Shown piece by piece: positions 24,565 through 32,055 of a stretch of 43,307 nucleotides of DNA (positions are counted from its first letter, which is position 1; each line of letters begins with the position of its first letter). Source of the DNA: JAZDLO01 sp043801935 (lineage in GTDB: Bacteria; Actinomycetota; Thermoleophilia; RBG-16-64-13); NCBI GenBank assembly GCA_043801935.1, contig JAZDLO010000022.1, forward strand, positions 1 to 43,307. The letters run 5' to 3'. A program made the position numbers and the translations under genes. A model generated the notes under the pieces. It was given only the letters and a program-made list of their open reading frames with translations, was not told the origin of the DNA and searched no databases.

Positions 24565-25983
24565 ATGCACGACAGAGAAGCAAAGACATACAGCCGGCGT
24601 GAGTTTCTGAAGATAGCCGGGGTCGCGGGTGCCGCCGTGGGCGTCGGCGCCGGTCTGGGCGGGCTCGTGGCCGCCTGCGGCGAGGAAGCTGAGACCACGA
24701 CCACGGGCGGCGTAACGACGACAGCCGGCGTCACGACCACGGCCGGCGCCACGACCACGGTTTCGGCAGGGCCGGAGGCCGGCCGCGCCATCAAGCTCGG
24801 ACTGGTGTCGCCGAAAACGGGCAACTTCGCGGTCTTCGCCATCTCCGACGGGTGGTACTTAGCCCACGCGCAGGAGGCTCTCAAGGACGGCATCGTCGGC
24901 GCTGACGGCAAGCTACGCCAGATCGAGATCGTGGTCAAAGACAGCCAATCCGATTCGAACCGCGCCGCCCAGGTGGCCGGCGACCTGGTCCAACTGGACA
25001 GCGTGGACATGCTCCTTGCCTCGGGCACCCCGGACACCTGTAACCCGGTCGCCGACCAGGGCGAGGCCCTCGGCTGCCCGGTGCTTATGAGCTTCAGCCC
25101 GTGGCAGGCCCTCTACATCCGCAGTGGCCAGCCTGCTGAGTTCAAGTGGGCGTACGGCAACATGCTGGGCTCGGAAGAGACCATCGCCTCCTTCACCGAT
25201 GCCTTCGAGGCGAGCGGGGTGCAGACCAACAAGAAGGTGGGGATGCTTTTCCAGAACGACGCCGACTACCAAGGGTGGATGGACCCCTCCGCGGCGCCCA
25301 AGGTGTTCGCTGAGAAGGGGTACACCCTGGTGGTGCCCGAGCCCTACGCGGTTCCGGCAGAAGACTTCACCAAGCAGATCAGCCAGTTCAAGAGCGAAGG
25401 CTGCGAGATCGTCTGTGGCACCAACGACCCGCCGTGGTTCTCCAACTTCTTGAGCCAGAGCCTGCAGCAGGGCTACCAGCCCAAGTTCATCAGCTCGGGC
25501 AAAGCCCTCATCTTCCCGCAAGCCGTCATGAGCTTTCCCAACAACGGCGTCGGGCTGATCGGCGAGGCCGCCTGGCACCCGAGCTGGAAGATCAAGGACA
25601 CGCTCTCGGACCTCGATTCGGAAGGGCTGGCCGCCGACTACGAGGCCAAGACGGGCGAACAGTGGACGGCGGCCATCGGCTGCTACGGGAAACTGGAGTG
25701 GGCCGTCGACGTGTACAAGCGGGCCGCCGATCCGGAGGACAAGGAGTCCGTGATCGAGGCCGTCAAGACCACCAAAGGGACGTTCCAGCAGGGCTACATG
25801 GACTACACCGAGCCGGTGAGCCCGGATGGCTTCCATCCCCTTCCGAACGTCTACAAGCCGTACATCGGCGCACAACAGTGGCGGAAGGGCACCAAGTATC
25901 CCGTCGAGGCTGTGGTGGTCAGCAATGCCACTGCGCCTGGCACCGAGGTGCAGTCCAAAGCCGAGCCGATGGTCTACGGGTAG
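24565..25983 (+). CDS. Tat-exported ABC-type solute-binding lipoprotein, Leu/Ile/Val-binding (Peripla_BP_6) type, copy 1
   Basis: 472 residues from ATG 24565 (AAGGGGGA upstream); a GTG at 24502 is less likely. Twin-arginine signal SRREFLKIAG is followed by a hydrophobic stretch and lipobox VAAC (Cys38), then a Thr-rich tether with repeated VTTTAG units. The mature part is a type-I periplasmic-binding fold (IKLGLVSPKTGNFAVF, VVKDSQSDSNRAAQVAGDL, SGTPDTCNPVADQGEALGCP). It should capture an extracellular ligand, plausibly an aromatic acid in this context. No permease or ATPase gene is adjacent. It is strongly similar to the protein at 28653. Confidence 0.88.
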   Translation: MHDREAKTYSRREFLKIAGVAGAAVGVGAGLGGLVAACGEEAETTTTGGVTTTAGVTTTAGATTTVSAGPEAGRAIKLGLVSPKTGNFAVFAISDGWYLAHAQEALKDGIVGADGKLRQIEIVVKDSQSDSNRAAQVAGDLVQLDSVDMLLASGTPDTCNPVADQGEALGCPVLMSFSPWQALYIRSGQPAEFKWAYGNMLGSEETIASFTDAFEASGVQTNKKVGMLFQNDADYQGWMDPSAAPKVFAEKGYTLVVPEPYAVPAEDFTKQISQFKSEGCEIVCGTNDPPWFSNFLSQSLQQGYQPKFISSGKALIFPQAVMSFPNNGVGLIGEAAWHPSWKIKDTLSDLDSEGLAADYEAKTGEQWTAAIGCYGKLEWAVDVYKRAADPEDKESVIEAVKTTKGTFQQGYMDYTEPVSPDGFHPLPNVYKPYIGAQQWRKGTKYPVEAVVVSNATAPGTEVQSKAEPMVYG

Positions 25984-26001
25984 ATCATCCATCAAGCAGT
26001 G

Positions 26002-26076
26002 AGTTGCCGCCCGGGCGGCAACTGAAGCGGAAGTGAGGGGAGCCGGCGGTCGCGGCGAAAGCGCAGACCGCCGGCT
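26002..26076. terminator. Two back-to-back perfect hairpins between SBP1 and CocE1
   Basis: A perfect 22-base palindrome (26002-26023, AGTTGCCGCCC plus its complement) is followed 17 bases later by an 11-bp stem (AGCCGGCGGTC / GACCGCCGGCT, 26041-26051 and 26066-26076) with a 14-base loop. It probably gives transcription termination or attenuation, or stabilises the upstream SBP message. Confidence 0.6.
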
Positions 26077-26121
26077 CTCGCACGTTGTAGACAACGGTAG
26101 ATCGACCGTAGGAGGTAGCCG

Positions 26122-27870
26122 GTGTACTCGAAGACATTGAAGCCGGAGATCATGTCCACCATGCTCCCGAAGGACTTCCCGGCTGACAAGCTGAGCAAGC
26201 CTCAGTACAAGGTGGTGGTGGAGAAAGACGTCATGGTCACCATGCGCGGCGGGGTCCAGGTGGCAGTGAACATCTACAGGCCTGATGCAGCCGGCCCATT
26301 CCCCGCCATCCTGGCGGCCGACTCATATCAGAAAGACCTGGTCGACCTTCCTCTCCTCCCCATCTTTCACATGCGCGAGACCAACGACATCGAGTATTTC
26401 GTTTCGCGGGGCTACATCTTCGTGCACTCCGACTCCCGCGGTACCGGGCACTCCCCCGCGGGGCAATTCGACCTCTTCGGCCAGGAGATGCAGAACGACC
26501 TCTACGACCTGGTCGAATGGATCGACGCCGAACCGTGGTGCACCGGCAAGGTGGGCATGCTGGGCGAATCGTTGCTCGCTTGGTCGCAGTGGTTTGCAGC
26601 CGTCCAGCAGCCGCCCCATCTCACCTGCATCCTCCCTTGGGACGCCGGGGCCGATATCTACCGCGACGTGGCCTGGCACGGCGGCATGATGGCCGTCGGT
26701 TTCCCCACTGCCTGGCACATGTGGGAGATCCGCGGCCACTACCAGCTGGGGTGGGCGGCCCGCGATCCTGGCTTCGTGCCCCCCAACCCGGAGATGGGCA
26801 AGTGGGATATGGTCTGGAACGTGATCAACCATCCCACCTACGACGACTTCTGGAAGCTGCGCAATCCCGATTTTTCCAAGATCCAATGCCCGGTGTTCGT
26901 GGTCGGAGCGCTCCACAAGGTGGGACTCCACCTGCGCGGCGTCGTGCGGGGGTACGAAGAAGTCGAGACTCCCAAGAAGATGATGCTCATCCACGGGCTC
27001 CTCGACGGCGACGAGATGGCCATCTACAACTCGCCCGAGATGCAGCTTCTCATGCTGCGCTGGTACGACCACTGGCTCAAGGGCAACGACACCGGCTTCA
27101 TGGAAGAGCCGCCTGTCACCATCTTCGTGCGGGGAGCCGACGTCTACCGTCCCGAGAGCGAATGGCCGCTCGCCCGCACCGACTATCGCAAGCTGTACCT
27201 GCATCCGGGCCCCAGCGGGGCGGTGGAATCGCTCAACGACGGCAGGCTATCTTGGGACCCGCCCACTGAAGCCGATAGCTCTTTCACCTATTCATACCCC
27301 GATCAAGACTGGACCCATTTTTCCGGCGGTGGTACGGCCGTGATCGAGGAGAGCGGCGTGGTCTACGGGCAGCGACGGATCCCCACCTTCACCAGCGCTC
27401 CTCTGGCGGAAGACCTGGAGATCTCCGGCAGCATCGTGCTGGTGCTCTACGCTTCCTCAGATCAGAAGAACACAGACTTCTTCTGCCGGCTGGTCGATCA
27501 AGCGCCCGACTCGGAGCAGATCCCGGGTATGCCGCCAAAGGGGATCACCCTCACCCGGGGCTGGCTGAAGGCCTCGCACGCATGCACCCGGAGCGAAGAG
27601 CTCTCCAAACCCTATCGGCCTTACTACCTCCACGATGATCCCAAGCCGATAGAGCCGGGTAAGATCTACAAGTACGAGATCGAAGTGTGGCCTACCTGCA
27701 ACCTGTTCAAGAAGGGCCACCGTGTCCGCATCGACGTGGCCTGCGGCGATTCGCCCGCCCTCGACTTCGGCGGCCACTACTACGGCATCAAGGTGGGCGC
27801 CGACACCTACTATCACGACAAGGGTCGCCCCTCGCACATCATCCTGCCGGTGATCCCAGCATCACGCTGA
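26122..27870 (+). CDS. CocE/NonD (X-Pro dipeptidyl-peptidase S15-like) alpha/beta hydrolase, copy 1
   Basis: GTG start with AGGAGG six bases upstream; 582 residues, normal for CocE/NonD. An N-terminal alpha/beta-hydrolase domain carries Tyr69 (DSYQKDL, a CocE oxyanion-hole-type position) and nucleophile Ser150 in GMLGESLLAW. The C-terminal half is a jelly-roll beta domain (FTSAPLAEDLEISGSIVLVL, DFFCRLVDQAPD, RVRIDVACGDSP). Where CocE relatives usually have an Asp in a GWYD-type turn, this protein has VVGALHKVGLHLRG, so the acid of the triad is not obvious. IHGLLDGDE may hold the His. No signal peptide. Near-duplicate at 34321. Substrate unknown. Confidence 0.82.
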   Translation: MYSKTLKPEIMSTMLPKDFPADKLSKPQYKVVVEKDVMVTMRGGVQVAVNIYRPDAAGPFPAILAADSYQKDLVDLPLLPIFHMRETNDIEYFVSRGYIFVHSDSRGTGHSPAGQFDLFGQEMQNDLYDLVEWIDAEPWCTGKVGMLGESLLAWSQWFAAVQQPPHLTCILPWDAGADIYRDVAWHGGMMAVGFPTAWHMWEIRGHYQLGWAARDPGFVPPNPEMGKWDMVWNVINHPTYDDFWKLRNPDFSKIQCPVFVVGALHKVGLHLRGVVRGYEEVETPKKMMLIHGLLDGDEMAIYNSPEMQLLMLRWYDHWLKGNDTGFMEEPPVTIFVRGADVYRPESEWPLARTDYRKLYLHPGPSGAVESLNDGRLSWDPPTEADSSFTYSYPDQDWTHFSGGGTAVIEESGVVYGQRRIPTFTSAPLAEDLEISGSIVLVLYASSDQKNTDFFCRLVDQAPDSEQIPGMPPKGITLTRGWLKASHACTRSEELSKPYRPYYLHDDPKPIEPGKIYKYEIEVWPTCNLFKKGHRVRIDVACGDSPALDFGGHYYGIKVGADTYYHDKGRPSHIILPVIPASR

Positions 27871-27897
27871 GGGTCCGGCCGGCAGATCGCGAAGTAC

Positions 27898-27942
27898 AGC
27901 CCCAGACCGGCTTTGTTCCGCCCGCCGAGCCAGTCTGGGGCT
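27898..27942. terminator. Hairpin after CocE copy 1
   Basis: AGCCCCAGACCGGCT and AGCCAGTCTGGGGCT form a 15-bp stem with one mismatch and a 15-base loop, 27 bases after the stop codon. Confidence 0.6.
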
Positions 27943-28005
27943 CGAGTCCTCGGTCGGAGGCCGAAAGGGCCCGGCGCACGCTGTCTTCTCGACGGAGGTG
28001 GACTG

Positions 28006-28362
28006 TTGCCATACCAGTCTGACTACGTGCTCCGCCTCATCGAGCAGATGGGTGGACTGATACGCCGATCCATGGAGAAGCTGGGCATGCGCGACGCCGA
28101 GGAGCCCTGCGAGATCGCCGGCGAGGCGATCGGCCTGGCGCTCGATATGGACCCGACTCTCGCCTCGCGACTTTCCCCCCAGAGTCTCGCGGCGCTGCTG
28201 GAACTCGGCAACCTCGACGAGCACGTCATCGAGCTCGTCGTACAGGCGATAGAGCTCGACGCCGAGGGGCTCCAGAGCCGCGGCGAGACGACCGCGGCGG
28301 GAGTCAGACATGAACAGGCGAACGCGGTACGGTCGCGGCTGGGGCGGATGCGCGCGAATTAG
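28006..28362 (+). CDS. DUF6483-like small helical protein
   Basis: TTG start at 28006 with GGAGG six bases upstream; 118 residues. It begins with a YVLRLIEQMGGLIRRSMEKL helix typical of DUF6483 (compare the common IEQLG pattern). A helical repeat-like middle follows (EIAGEAIGLALDMDP, LSPQSLAALLELGNLDEHVI) and a basic C-terminus. It is soluble and has no catalytic motif. Role unknown; it sits between the two SBP/CocE modules. Confidence 0.6.
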   Translation: MPYQSDYVLRLIEQMGGLIRRSMEKLGMRDAEEPCEIAGEAIGLALDMDPTLASRLSPQSLAALLELGNLDEHVIELVVQAIELDAEGLQSRGETTAAGVRHEQANAVRSRLGRMRAN

Positions 28363-28404
28363 CGTCGTCTCGTCCCGGCCCAACGTCTGTTGCGGCGTGC
28401 TACT

Positions 28405-28652
28405 CCCGGTTCCTTGACTGAGATGATTGCTCTACTCATCATTCTGATGTATTTTTCATGGCTTCAGGAAGCGCACGCACCGGCCGAGGCGCCTGAATGC
28501 GGGAAAGGGGGGATAGCCGGGTAGAGTGGCGGCAGGTCGGTTGAACAGCCGCCCGGTGCGAACGCGGGAAGCTGCACGCGAAAGCGTGAGCGAGGCGCGT
28601 CGCGCTTCAGTCGTTCCAGAACGGTGCATTCGAGAGAGCGATGGGGGGCAGA
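28405..28652 (+). promoter_or_regulatory. Promoter region and structured leader upstream of SBP copy 2
   Basis: An AT-richer patch contains TTGACT (28414-28419) and, further on, TTGCTC (28428-28433), 16 bases, TATTTT (28450-28455). About 170 bases of G-rich sequence follow, including the hairpin CACGC-GAAA-GCGTG (28575-28588, a GNRA tetraloop). The start codon has GGGGGG directly upstream. I recognise no known riboswitch here. Confidence 0.3.
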
Positions 28653-30116
28653 ATGAACGAAATGGACGAGGTCAAGAGAGAAGATTCGACTGAGGACTTT
28701 GAAGTGAGGGCACCCCGAGTTGGAGCCGTCAGCCGCCGCGAGTTCCTCAAGATCGCCGGGGTAGCCGGAGCCGCAGTTGGGGTCGGCGCCGGGCTGGGAG
28801 GTCTGCTCGCAGCCTGTGGCGAAGAAGCGGAGACGACCACGACAACCGCGGGCGAAGCCACCACCACCACGGCGCCCGCCTCAACAACCACCGTCAGCGC
28901 AGCTGAGGAGATGGGCCGCGAGATCAAGATCGGTTTCGTCGATCCGTTGACCGGCCCCCTGGCTGCCTTCGGCATACCCGGCCAGTGGTGCGCCGAGCGC
29001 TGGAGAGAAGCGGTCGGGGACGGGATGGTCTTCGGCGATGGAAAGAAGCACCCTGTCAACATCGTTGTCAAAGACAGTCAGTCCGACACCAACCGGGCGG
29101 CGCAGGTGGCGGGCGATCTCATCACCAACGACAAGGTGGACATCATACATGTGGCCGCGACACCGGAGACCGTCAACCCGGTCTCTGACCAGGCTGAGGC
29201 CCTGGGGTGTCCGTGCATATCCTGCGACTGTCCCATGGAGCCATACTATTTCGGCCGGGGCGGCACCCCGGACAAAGGCTTCAAGTGGACGTACCACATG
29301 TTTTGGGGCGTCACCGAACTTCTTGGGTCCAGCCTGGATCTGTGGTCCCAGATCGAGACCAATAAGGTCGTGGGGGCCCTGTGGCCGAACGATTCCGACG
29401 GCAACGCCTTCCGTCCTGCCTACACGGGGGCCGCGGAGGCGGCCGGGTACACGATCGTCGACGCGGGCTCGTTCCAGACCGGCACTGAGGACTTCTCCTT
29501 CGCCATCAGCCTGTTTAAGAAGGAGGGGTGCGAGATCCAAATGGGGGTGGTCGTCCCTCCCGACTGGACCAACTTCTGGAAGCAGTCCAAGCAGCAGGAC
29601 TACAACCCCAAGATGGTCGACATCGCCAAGCCGACGCTGTTCCCCACCGCCATGGAGGCGCTGGGCGAGATCGCCATCGGCCTCGGAGGCCCCTCCTGGT
29701 GGCACCCCACCTACCCCTTCAAGTCGTCCCTCACGGGAGAGACCTGCCAGCAACTGGCCGACGACTTCGAAACGCGCACGGGAATGCAGTGGCAGCAGCC
29801 CCAAATGCACTACGTCATGTTCGAGATGGCCGTCGATGTTCTGAAGCGCACGAAGAATCTGGACGACAAGGAAGAGATCATCGCCAACGTCGCCTCTACC
29901 AAGATGGCCGACTCTGTCGCCGGCGCCATCGACTTCACCGCCCCGGTCGTGCCGGGCTCGCTGCACCCGGTACCCAATGTGGTGGGAACGCCCCACTTCG
30001 CCGGGCAGTGGATGAAGGGAGAGAAATGGCCCTTCGATCTCTATGTCAGGAATAATATATTCGCGCCCACGTTAACGGTGCAGGGGAAGTACGTTCCGCT
30101 TCCCGTAACCTCCTAG
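28653..30116 (+). CDS. Tat-exported ABC-type solute-binding lipoprotein, Leu/Ile/Val-binding (Peripla_BP_6) type, copy 2
   Basis: 487 residues from ATG 28653 (G-run Shine-Dalgarno five bases away). A longer cytoplasmic N-terminus of about 27 residues precedes the twin-arginine motif SRREFLKIAG and lipobox LAAC (Cys55). Then come a Thr/Ala-rich tether and the type-I binding fold (IKIGFVDPLTGPLAAFG, VVKDSQSDTNRAAQVAGDL, AATPETVNPVSDQAEALGCP). The signal-peptide region is almost identical to the protein at 24565, but the ligand-facing half differs, which suggests duplication followed by ligand divergence. No ABC permease nearby. Confidence 0.88.
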   Translation: MNEMDEVKREDSTEDFEVRAPRVGAVSRREFLKIAGVAGAAVGVGAGLGGLLAACGEEAETTTTTAGEATTTTAPASTTTVSAAEEMGREIKIGFVDPLTGPLAAFGIPGQWCAERWREAVGDGMVFGDGKKHPVNIVVKDSQSDTNRAAQVAGDLITNDKVDIIHVAATPETVNPVSDQAEALGCPCISCDCPMEPYYFGRGGTPDKGFKWTYHMFWGVTELLGSSLDLWSQIETNKVVGALWPNDSDGNAFRPAYTGAAEAAGYTIVDAGSFQTGTEDFSFAISLFKKEGCEIQMGVVVPPDWTNFWKQSKQQDYNPKMVDIAKPTLFPTAMEALGEIAIGLGGPSWWHPTYPFKSSLTGETCQQLADDFETRTGMQWQQPQMHYVMFEMAVDVLKRTKNLDDKEEIIANVASTKMADSVAGAIDFTAPVVPGSLHPVPNVVGTPHFAGQWMKGEKWPFDLYVRNNIFAPTLTVQGKYVPLPVTS

Positions 30117-30134
30117 ATCCGCGAAAGCCGCTTT

Positions 30135-30171
30135 GGGCGCCGCAGCGCGCAGACCGCGCGCTGCGGCGCCC
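30135..30171. terminator. Strong hairpin after SBP copy 2
   Basis: A perfect 16-bp stem (GGGCGCCGCAGCGCGC and its complement) with loop AGACC starts 18 bases after the stop codon. Confidence 0.8.
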
Positions 30172-30312
30172 CCTAACCTCCCACCACCGTCGGCGCAGCC
30201 CGGACGGTCGCGACCAGCGCGCACACGTTGAGGTCGGCACAGATTCTGAGGTTGCCGCTCGGTTTCTTCCGCCGCTTCAGTGGGGAGAGGAGATACCGGG
30301 AGGCCGGTGCAC

Positions 30313-31233
30313 ATGAGTTCCTTCATAGATCTCCTCGTCGATAGCCAGACGGTCGACGGAAAGCTCGTCACCACCGCCGTGGTGTTCGTGCTCGCCGTCC
30401 TGATCTCTTTCGCCTTGCGGCTGCTGTTCCGCTGGAGGGTGAAAGACCCGTTGGTCCGCTACCATTCCAGGAAGATCGCCGGCTACCTCATAGCCATCCT
30501 TGCGTTGATCGCGATGGGCTTCATCTGGAGGCCGTTCGCCGGGCAACTCGGGCTGGTCATCGGTCTCCTGGGAGCCGGTACGGCCTTCGCGTTGCAGGAA
30601 GTGATAGGGGCAGTGGCGGGCTGGGCGAGTATCATCTCGGGACGCATCTTCTGGGTCGGCGACCGCATCGAGATCGGCGGGGTCCGCGGCGACGTCATCG
30701 ACATCACCCTGCTGCGGACCAAGCTTATGGAGATCGGTTCTTCGGTCGACGACAGCTCGTGGGTCCACGGCCGGCAGTACACCGGCCGCATCGTCGCGGT
30801 GTCGAACAAGAAGACCTTCACTGATCCCGTCTACAACTTCTCCGCGACCTTCGAGTACATCTGGGAGGAACTCACTATTCCCGTACGTTACGATGCCGAT
30901 TGGACGGCAGCCGAACGGATCATCCTGGAAGAAGTGACTGCGGTCTCTCGTTCCGAAGGGGCCCAGGAAGCGATCCGGTTGATGCTCAAGCGATATCCCG
31001 TCCCCCGTGTGGAGGTGGAACCTCACGTCTTCGTCCGCGCGACGGACAACTGGATAGAACTGGCCGCCCGCTTCATCGTACCCGTGCGCACGGCCCGGTC
31101 GGTCAAAGACGGGGTTTCTCGCCGGATCATACAGCGCTTGGGAGAGGCCGGGATCGAGGTCGCATCGCAGACCGTCGATGCCACAATCCGCAGCCCCCGG
31201 TCTGACGGCTCCGCAGGCGACCTCGACGGTTGA
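30313..31233 (+). CDS. MscS-family mechanosensitive ion channel
   Basis: 306 residues from ATG 30313 (GGGAGG upstream; GTG 30307 possible). Three transmembrane segments are followed by the conserved pore-lining TM3 (GLVIGLLGAGTAFALQEVIG) and the MscS beta domain (GRIFWVGDRIEIGGVRGDVIDI, IVAVSNKKTF). A C-terminal alpha/beta domain comes next. Compact MscS-type architecture, inner-membrane. It opens under membrane tension to release solutes. It is placed on the same strand within the catabolic island, between an SBP terminator and the corrinoid genes. Confidence 0.87.
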   Translation: MSSFIDLLVDSQTVDGKLVTTAVVFVLAVLISFALRLLFRWRVKDPLVRYHSRKIAGYLIAILALIAMGFIWRPFAGQLGLVIGLLGAGTAFALQEVIGAVAGWASIISGRIFWVGDRIEIGGVRGDVIDITLLRTKLMEIGSSVDDSSWVHGRQYTGRIVAVSNKKTFTDPVYNFSATFEYIWEELTIPVRYDADWTAAERIILEEVTAVSRSEGAQEAIRLMLKRYPVPRVEVEPHVFVRATDNWIELAARFIVPVRTARSVKDGVSRRIIQRLGEAGIEVASQTVDATIRSPRSDGSAGDLDG

Positions 31234-31313
31234 CCTGACCGACCACGGAGAGCGGGAAGCCTTCTTCCAGAGTGCGATCATCCAACCGTGAGCCTGCCGA
31301 GGTTCAGATCCCC

Positions 31314-31342
31314 TTGCAACGTGCGTGCGCATCCTGTACAAG
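31314..31342 (+). promoter_or_regulatory. Candidate promoter of the corrinoid-UroD-amidohydrolase genes
   Basis: TTGCAA (31314-31319), 17-base spacer, TACAAG (31337-31342), followed by a small hairpin TCGGCC-GGTCT-GGCCGA (31357-31373). Located about 80 bases upstream of the corrinoid-protein start. Confidence 0.4.
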
Positions 31343-31420
31343 GGTAGAGCCTCGACTCGGCCGGTCTGGCCGAACACCTTGTTCACATGAGTCCCGACAT
31401 AGCGAAAGGTGGAGAAGCTC

Positions 31421-32053
31421 ATGGCCCCATCACCCCTTGCCCTGGCACTGGGCGACCTACACGAAGCCACGGTGATCGCAGCCGTAGAGCAGGAGCTTTC
31501 CGCAGGTGAGGCGCCTCTTGCCATCTTGGAACAGCTCCAAGCAGGCATGAACCTCGTAGGGGAACGCTTCGAAGCCGAGGAGTACTTCCTCTCCGAGCTC
31601 ATCTACGCGGCCGACATCTTCAAGAAGGCCTCCGCTCCCCTGCAAGAGGGCTTGAAGACTGAGACCAAGGCCACCCACGGCACTCTTGTCTTGGGTACGG
31701 TCAAGAACGACATCCACGACTTCGGCAAAGACATCGTAGCCACGGTCATGACCTCCAACGGCATCCAGGTCGTCGATCTGGGGGCTAACGTGGAGCACCA
31801 GGCCTTCGTCGACGCTATTAGAGAGCACAAGCCCCAGTTGGTGGGTATGAGCTGCCTCCTGACGACCGTTTTTGACGACATGAAGGAAGCCATCGCCACC
31901 ATCGAGAAGGCCGGTCTTCGGGACCAGGTGCAGGTCCTCGTAGGGGGCGGACCGGTCGATCGGGCTACGGCCGACTACGTAGGGGCAGATGTCTACTGCC
32001 GCACCGCCCAGGACGGGGTGGCCGCGGCCAGGAAGACCCTGGGGGTGAGCTAG
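31421..32053 (+). CDS. Corrinoid (cobalamin-binding) protein of a methyltransferase system
   Basis: 210 residues from ATG 31421 (GGTGGAG upstream). N-terminal helical cap (LQAGMNLVGERFEAEEYFLSEL) and a C-terminal Rossmann-like B12 domain with the lower-ligand motif DIHDFG (His99). GLxLG-equivalent segments such as VVDLGANV and VLVGGGPVD are present. This is the MtbC/MtvC/MetH-type methyl carrier that receives a methyl group from a substrate-specific methyltransferase. Only two bases separate it from the UroD-type methyltransferase gene. No corrinoid-activating ATPase is in the window. Confidence 0.9.
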   Translation: MAPSPLALALGDLHEATVIAAVEQELSAGEAPLAILEQLQAGMNLVGERFEAEEYFLSELIYAADIFKKASAPLQEGLKTETKATHGTLVLGTVKNDIHDFGKDIVATVMTSNGIQVVDLGANVEHQAFVDAIREHKPQLVGMSCLLTTVFDDMKEAIATIEKAGLRDQVQVLVGGGPVDRATADYVGADVYCRTAQDGVAAARKTLGVS

Positions 32054-32055
32054 CG

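Noticed and set aside
24913..26094. Minus-strand open frames opposite both solute-binding protein genes and the MscS gene (also 28881-29996 and 30277-31602)
   Set aside because: All are His/Arg/Gly/Val-rich mirror frames of well-supported genes.
26122..26250. Possible recombination repeat between the 5' ends of the two CocE genes
   Set aside because: The similarity is real but is explained as coding duplication of paralogues; no sharp repeat boundary outside the genes was seen.
31234..31420. Cobalamin riboswitch ahead of the corrinoid gene
   Set aside because: No B12-box-like GCCACTG or other conserved element was seen; only a short hairpin and a plausible promoter.
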